From the NCBI GenBank assembly GCA_023213395.1, contig CM041465.1, positions 200,453,741 through 200,517,740 on the forward strand: a stretch of DNA of 64,000 bases, read 5' to 3'. Below, in pieces: positions 58,401 to 64,000 of this stretch. A program made the position numbers and the translations under genes. Under the pieces are notes generated by a model. The model did not search any database, had not been told where the DNA came from, and worked only from the letters and a program-made list of their open reading frames with translations. How positions within the stretch are numbered: the stretch's first letter is position 1; each line of letters begins with the position of its first letter. This stretch comes from Cycas panzhihuaensis (taxonomy: Eukaryota; Cycadophyta).

Positions 58401-59000
58401 TGCAGATACCTTAATTGAAAAGGACATCTGAGTTTAACTTGTCAATTTAGCTGATAGAGAGTAAGTTTATCTTTATGCCTAGAACTAGGAAAATATTGTT
58501 TATATACTATCAAAGTTTAGAGTCCTTTAATGCAATGGGAGCTCTTCCAACTTTGATCATATCATATCTGAGGTTGTCTCCAAATATGATGATTTGAGCT
58601 CTAATTAGATAAGTCTACTCTAATAAATCTTTAGTGTCAATTATGTGATGTGTGGTACTAAAATTTAGTAACTAAGAATTATCATCATGTTGGGATAACA
58701 AAGATACAAAGAATAAGTTTTAGGAGAAGGGATGAGAGTTAGCCACATTGCCTCCTTATTATACATTTTAGTTATTCCTTGAGTTTCTTAGTTAGAACCT
58801 TTGCCTATTTGGTTGGTGTTGGTTCTAATTCTATCTTTGATTCTAATTTTGTTGGAAGTATGGGCTTGGCTGTTGAAAAGCTGGTCCTCCTTGTAGAAAG
58901 CTAGGGCCTCCGTATTAAGAGTAAGGACCACCTTGTTAAAAGATAGGGCCCCCTTATTAAAAGTTACTATTGGGAATAACTCCAATGCCATTAAAAGACC
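55490..59000 (-). pseudogene. Ty1/copia gag end to RNase H (element C7)
   Basis: Minus strand, from the cut at 59,000: Gln/Asn-rich gag tail (58,788-59,000), protease region (58,600-58,660), GAG-pre-integrase (CLDHLNM, about 58,140), integrase (FFITFINDYSKKVWVYF about 57,860-57,910; ILRSDNGGDY about 57,765-57,795; APYIPQQNGIVERMNQT about 57,650-57,700), integrase end (LRTFGCSTYKFIPKE, about 57,435), reverse transcriptase (NNTWELIELPPDNKPI, MDVKSAFLNGELT, IIYIDDLAIIGN at about 56,395-56,435) and RNase H start (SLIYLSHTCTN, about 56,110) to a degraded end near 55,500. The N-terminal gag, PBS and 5' LTR are missing because the LTR-C sequence begins at 59,001. Many stops. Confidence 0.88.
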
Positions 59001-59316
59001 TGTGTGCCTAGGGCCTCTCAAAGCCACCTTTAAGGTTCCCTAGGGCACCTTGAGGCTCCTAATAGCCACAAAGGGTTGACACCACTTTATTAAGGTATGC
59101 ATTTTCATTTATTGTTGTTATTTTTTTAATATATTTTGAGTTATATGTCAACTAATGTGTAGGTAGGGTGGTGGCGCTTACCGCCTCCCCAAAAACTTTA
59201 TTTAAAGGGTGGGAATACCTCCCTAGTGTTTTTCAACACTGTCAACAATAAAAAATCACTTATTTTCTCAAAATGCACTTGATCTAACATCCTGCTCTGC
59301 TCCTTTGAATCCATCA
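59001..59316 (+). repeat. LTR family C (plus copy)
   Basis: It starts TGTGTGCCTAGGGCC at 59,001, cutting the C7 gag, and ends ATCCATCA at 59,316 before a PBS. It aligns with the reverse complement of 12,000-12,336 throughout. Length is 316 bp. No 3' partner was seen. Confidence 0.82.
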
Positions 59317-59318
59317 TT

Positions 59319-59330
59319 TGGTATCAGAGC
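59319..59330 (+). other. primer-binding site of the LTR-C element
   Basis: TGGTATCAGAGC, a perfect initiator-Met match. No coding follows it. Confidence 0.88.
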
Positions 59331-59544
59331 CAAAGAGGTGTTTGATATTTGCTCATATTGATCTAGCTTCTCATACATTTGGCAAAACAGCTACATATGA
59401 TTGCTTGTTAAGATCCTGGTAAGCTCACCTGTCTATTGGAGAAGATGGTTTGGAGTTTTGACCACTGTGCAACACGTTATCACGCTTTGAAGTCAGCATT
59501 GCAAACCTATCACAATTTTCTAGGTTCTTCGTGTGTTTTTTTTT

Positions 59545-59597
<53 letters not shown>

Positions 59598-60413
59598 ATA
59601 TCTATATATTTTATTTATTTGATATATTTTCATGAATATATTTTAAAAATCTAGTTTATTTAATGTATTTGTGTAATTAGGGTAAATGTAGATCCTCATT
59701 GGAAGGCCTACACCCATAGATCTGGTTTTTACTATTTACTATCTGTTTTTCATCAGTTCTATTATTACTAATACTATTCGCCTCAGTTTCTTCTGTTGTT
59801 TACCCCCTCAGGTTTGCCTCATTGTTTTCTGTCTTAGTTTCTTCTGTTGTTTGCCACCTCAGTTTTTGGGTAAAAGCTAGGTATCCTAACTAGACTAGAT
59901 GACCCTTGAAACTAAACCTCTGAAGAAAAAGTGAGTGGATGAGAAGAACGATTGTAATAAAGTTCAACTTGGTCCCCTCCTTTGAATTCAATGGGCTTAT
60001 TGTGCCATAAACCATCAACAGAGTTTACTGCCTTCTTTAATAGACTGTGCAATAGAAGTTACGTAGTTTAGTCCCCTTACTAACATCTTATTCAGGGACC
60101 GTCTGACTGAAGTTACATAGTTTCGTCCCTATACTAACACCTTCTTAACGAACCGTGCGATAAAATTTATATAAGAGAACCCCACGACTATTTTCTCTCC
60201 TTTGCCTTTTTGGATTAGTAATCTGGCATTTTTCCTAACTTGCCTTTATTTGGCTCTATGATGCTTAATCGACACAATGATGCCCCCACATTAACCCTAG
60301 ACTGCATTGATATCCATTGGGGTTATGCCATTGAAGACGCCATTTTGCATCAACCTAGCTTATAATCTTTCAATTTTTCTATACATACAAGAAATTGACA
60401 TTGATAAATGAAT
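59331..60413. other. non-coding stretch with short tandem repeats
   Basis: It includes a TA run (59,548-59,595), a two-copy repeat of TTTCTTCTGTTGTTT (near 59,788 and 59,840), and a diverged tandem repeat with a 54-base period (60,055-60,162, GAAGTTAC(G/A)TAGTTT starts; weaker units back to about 59,959). A TATA-like TTTATATAAGAG follows at about 60,166-60,177. Confidence 0.55.
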
Positions 60414-60780
60414 AATAATATTTTCGTTCCTTTCTCTTCTGAAATCATCGTTGATTCAACTTCAAGGAAGGTGACGTTGGTTGCAGATCATGGAGATTTA
60501 TTCCAAAAATTGGTCGATGATCTTCCTATTACGACTTAACGGAAGAATCAGTTGTGCATTGAACCTCGATCCTACCAATCCAAGAGATTTGCCTTGACAG
60601 TCTCCTAAATTTTCCAGCAGAATAATAAGGAATGATATAACTGTGCCATAAGGTATGTTTAACAGAGTCCCACAACAAAGGTTAACACCCTTCTCCAGAC
60701 GAATAAATAGGTACTTGCACATCTTGTAGAGAGTAAATATTGTTGACATTTGAGGCAACTTAAAAATAACATCCAATATT
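60414..60780 (+). pseudogene. unrecognised decayed ORF
   Basis: An ATG at 60,414 opens a 43-codon frame (MNNNIFVPFSSEIIVDSTSR, later VADHGDLFQKLVDDLP) that continues past a TAA with sensible residues (RKNQLCIEPRSYQSKRFALT, then IFQQNNK) broken by further stops to about 60,780. The unusually even composition and the TATA-like word 240 bases upstream suggest a former gene or retrocopy. I recognise no family. An overlapping minus-strand frame (60,498-60,776, 92 codons) is an alternative. Confidence 0.3.
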
Positions 60781-61659
60781 TTCCCTAAGTTCTAATAGTG
60801 CTTCATTGTGTTGACATATTTGCTATGATGATAGCCTTTTTTTATCAATTTAGAGCTTCAGTTTTGCTATCTTTCTTAGACTGCTTCTCATAAGAGTAAT
60901 ATCTTGAAGATTTCTTCCTGAACACTATGGTTTTGAGCCATTTCCCTGGAGACTTCCCCATACCATGAGCTTCTGGAAGGATCTATTTCAATGGTCATAA
61001 GAAAAGCTTCATTCACAAGTAATGTGGCTCAGTGAGACCACATACTTGGTGCCATCCACTGCTAATATGATCATTCCCTAAGTTTCACACTCCCTCCTGA
61101 TGACCCACCAGATTTACGGTCTAATCTCACTATGAAAACTAGTAAATTTGCAGTGAATTAGGCATGGATGCCTTCTTGGGTCACTCAAGAATATTAAAAG
61201 TTCCATTATTGTCTCCCATAAAAACATGCCCTTATTCCAATCCCCGTAGCTACAACCACCACTCTACATTTATTCCTTTATTCCTCAGATTGACATTCCC
61301 ATCAAGTGGAAGCATTAGAAGTTAACAGAAGAGAAGGGAGGAAGACAGTCAATGATTGTATTGCTAGCCTACATAGAGGTAAATAATTTTATTATTGTGT
61401 TTTTTTATCAGATTCAAAGAGATGAAAGTCCATTTTTCTCATTCAAGAGTATTAGTTTTAACGTCTCTCTTCATCCAACTAGGTAAAGATTGCAAAATAA
61501 TTGTACCAGGCAAACTTCTAGTAATGAATAAATGTATAGTTAATGATAATGAAAATTAGCCATAATATTCCTCCTACCAGTTAAAATCATTAACAACCAA
61601 CTCCTAGCTATCATTTTTTAGAGCCATTTTTTTTTCTTCTTCTTATATTTCTTCTACAT

Positions 61660-61676
<17 letters not shown>
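60781..61676. other. gene-free stretch
   Basis: No recognisable gene; somewhat less AT-rich than average around 61,000-61,350. Confidence 0.45.
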
Positions 61677-61845
<169 letters not shown>

Positions 61846-62091
61846 TTGAGTGTGTCTTCCTAGAGTGAAAGTCAGGCCTTTTTTCTTTAGTTCTTTTTCT
61901 CGATTATAATTGTAGTTTGCCTTTCACTTTACGTATACTTGATGATAGTGATAGCAGCATATTAATTTATGTTTTGTCTATTTTTTATAAAGTTTTATTT
62001 TCATAAAATTAAATTGCATAAAGTTTCAACTTCATTTATATTAAGTGATTAAAGGACCCCTTATTTCATATAAAAGTTTCTTGTATTTTAA

Positions 62092-62246
62092 GCTCGACGA
62101 GCGAGTTCGCTCTCTTGGCATTAGAGGGGTTTATCTTTTGCAAGGTCTTGGGTTCAATCCCTGCCTAATTTACCCTCATGTTGATATTCTAAGGGGGTTA
62201 TCTTAAAGATATAACACTTTACCTTTTATTTTTATTTTTATTTTTA
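62092..62246 (+). repeat. possible tRNA-derived SINE
   Basis: An A-box-like TTGGCATTAGAGG (62,115) and a B-box-like GGTTCAATCCC (62,151-62,161) lie 35 bases apart, as in tRNA-headed SINEs. The block ends in a (TTTTTA)-type tail at 62,225-62,246. About 155 bp. No clear target duplication. It could instead be a degraded primer-binding site, since TGGCATTAGAG also resembles one. Confidence 0.4.
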
Positions 62247-63319
62247 AACATAAGGTACTTAGCTATTTTTTGCCATATCTTCTCACTAGGTCATTAGTTT
62301 CTAACGAAACCTATCCCATTGAGTCCAAAATTTTTTGAGGTATGATTTTGACTGGCCATATGCCCTATTCAGAGCTTACTAGACTTGTTTTCAATCAGTT
62401 TGAAGTCACTTATTACTTTTTAAAGCTATTTTAAACTATTTTCACAAAATCCATTTTTTATTAGATTATATTTTATCACTGGGAGATTATTTTCTACTTA
62501 GATCTACTCCACAATCATCTATTATTAACAAACTTCATTACCATCTATTCATTTTATTTTTTAGGATTTATTTTAATCATTATTTTAATTAGTAAAAATA
62601 ACACTTTAGCATTTTTACACATTTTAACATAAAAGTACTTGCTGTTAATTCTATTATACACTTTTGCTGTTTTGTTGGGAATCTGACTCACTCCTCTTCA
62701 AACTGACACTATTATTTATAAGTTTTAAAGTGTTTTTTTGTAGATTTTCAAAGTTATCAAAGTTGAGGTACATAATAGCCTCAAATTTGTCATTATTGCA
62801 TATTTACATATATTATTTCTTAAAATTTTTAACTAAAAATATGTTAAGTAGCTCTCTAAACTATATTTGATCATTTTTTATCATTCTATAAATTTTTTAC
62901 TAGTATTTTTATAATATTTTTAGCATTATATACTTTACTCAAGTTAAATGCTTATTTGTTTGAAAAATTAAATAGCTTAGAATTTTTCTATTATTTTTCA
63001 TAAAAAAATTATTTCATCTTTGCATAGTTAAAAAGATCTTCATTACATTTAAATTTCCTTATATATTCATTATATTTCAAAGTTTATCTGAAATTATATC
63101 TTATAAGTTTGTCATTTATTCGAAAGACATACATTTATTGGAAGTTTTTTCTTACTTTTTTTATTCACCATTATTGAAAAATATCACTTACTTCTTGCAC
63201 TTATAAAAGTTGTATTTAATTTCCAAAGGCATTTTTATTCATTTAAAGAGCATTTCATTTTTTTTTGAAAAAGTATTTACTTTCTTATTTCTTTCAAAAA
63301 ATTTATTATTTTTTTCATC
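62247..63319. other. T-rich gene-free stretch, probable LTR interior
   Basis: Strongly T-rich on the plus strand like the sense strand of the LTR at 8,908-10,845. It is probably the earlier part of the LTR that ends at 63,863, though base-by-base similarity is not clear here. Confidence 0.4.
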
Positions 63320-63863
63320 TTGCTTAGAGGTTATTATTTTTGTTTTCAAGTTTTTCTTTATTATATAAAAGGAATCTTTTTTTCTAAGTAAGACCACACT
63401 ACTAATCAATTTATTTTTCACATTAAATAAGATAATTCATCAATTAAACCACCCTATTTTTCCAGCATTACATGGGGAATGGTTAGGACCCCTGAAGTTA
63501 TTACCCTGCACACACTAATCGACCTACTCATATTAGATGATGATAGCCATTAGCTATTGGGTGCATTTAGTGGCAGGCTGAGATGTAGAACCTATTCCTT
63601 TTATGGTGTTTGGAGACCAAGGCTAGACCTAGAGAGGGTGAGTACCTTACTTCGAAAACCTTCACCACTAGATCTATCACTAAGCATAAGTCTAGCGCAG
63701 GTGGACTAATAATTCATGGGGGTGTAAAAACCTTCTTAGTAGCCTATGTACTGAGGTATATAGAGTCTAGCACTCATGCACCGGTATATTGGATTCTTGT
63801 TTTGCCATCTATGGGCATGCATCACTAGACAGAATAACAACTAAAGGTTGCCCTAGGAGAAAC
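63320..63863 (+). repeat. copia LTR family A, 3' part (plus copy)
   Basis: It aligns with the reverse complement of 8,910-9,440. Shared words include ATCTTGCTTA, TAAGTAAGACCACA, TTAGGACCCCT, GACCAAGGCTAGACCT, GAGGGTGAGT and TATATTGG. It ends next to a PBS-like site. Divergence is considerable. The rest of the LTR should lie upstream. Confidence 0.85.
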
Positions 63864-63864
63864 T

Positions 63865-63876
63865 TAAAGTTAGAGC
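63865..63876 (+). other. degraded primer-binding site at the window end
   Basis: TAAAGTTAGAGC aligns with the PBS of the C1 copy (TGGAATTAGAGC) at the same distance from the LTR. The internal part of a plus-strand copia element probably begins here and leaves the window. Confidence 0.6.
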
Positions 63877-64000
63877 CTAGTAAGCTTAATAGGTCCTAAT
63901 TCACTTATTCAAAACTTTGGGAAAAAACTTGGGTTATATTTGGAAGTGAATTTTACATTCAAACATTTTTTTTAAAATTTAAATTCAAATACCTTTTTTT

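Noticed and set aside
59436-59654. 72-codon plus-strand frame
   Set aside because: Half of it is the translation of the TA microsatellite (Ile-Tyr repeats).
63239-63421. Lys-rich 60-codon minus-strand frame
   Set aside because: Product of a T-rich LTR interior read on the other strand; no domain.

Overview
This 64-kb window looks like intergenic DNA of a large, repeat-rich seed-plant genome. It is AT-rich and CpG-poor, and filled with decayed Ty1/copia and Ty3/gypsy LTR retrotransposons. Two of these are still complete with target-site duplications although their LTR pairs have diverged by about 10 %. Long survival of old elements, together with a single intronless plastid-type amidophosphoribosyltransferase gene, is most like a gymnosperm. 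That assignment is an inference: nothing here fixes the taxon.

Layout. 0.4-0.75 kb: a full-length histone H2B pseudogene. 1.8-2.1 kb: a copia LTR remnant. 2.2-5.5 kb: gypsy remnants (+), with domains in an unexpected order. 5.5-10.85 kb: a 3'-truncated copia element (-) with a roughly 1.9-kb LTR. 12.0-12.3 kb: an LTR of a second family with no visible coding part. 12.5-17.8 kb: a long decayed gypsy pol (+), followed by a 30-bp minisatellite and an RNase H-like fragment. 20.3-32 kb: a nest of copia elements (-), one inserted into or joined to another. The innermost (23,984-31,630) is complete, with 312-bp LTRs, PBS, PPT and the duplication CCAAC. 32.0-32.9 kb: a chromodomain gypsy integrase fragment (+).

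34.09-35.97 kb (-) holds the only convincing intact gene, amidophosphoribosyltransferase (first committed step of purine synthesis). It is GC- and CpG-rich, in sharp contrast to its surroundings, and a CpG-rich block of unknown role lies upstream. 36.6-39.5 kb is gene-free. 39,479-45,017 is a second complete copia element (-) with 186/187-bp LTRs and the duplication GGGTA. 46-51.7 kb has orphan LTRs with (+) primer-binding sites. 51.7-55.1 kb is a decayed copia (+) of the same family as the one at 5.5-8.8 kb. 55.1-59.0 kb is another copia (-), cut by a second copy of the non-coding LTR family (59,001-59,316). 59.3-62 kb is mostly non-coding, with short tandem repeats, an unrecognised decayed ORF, a long TA tract and a possible SINE. 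63.3-63.9 kb is a second copy of the 1.9-kb LTR family ending in a PBS, so another element probably begins at the window edge.

Apart from the purine gene, nothing appears functional. The value of the window is a record of nested insertion, truncation, tandem duplication and cytosine-deamination-type decay. I found no convincing new biological system. The best leads are the non-coding LTR family, a 62-bp palindrome, a tRNA-Gly-like sequence in a copia leader, and the orphan CpG-rich block upstream of the purine gene.
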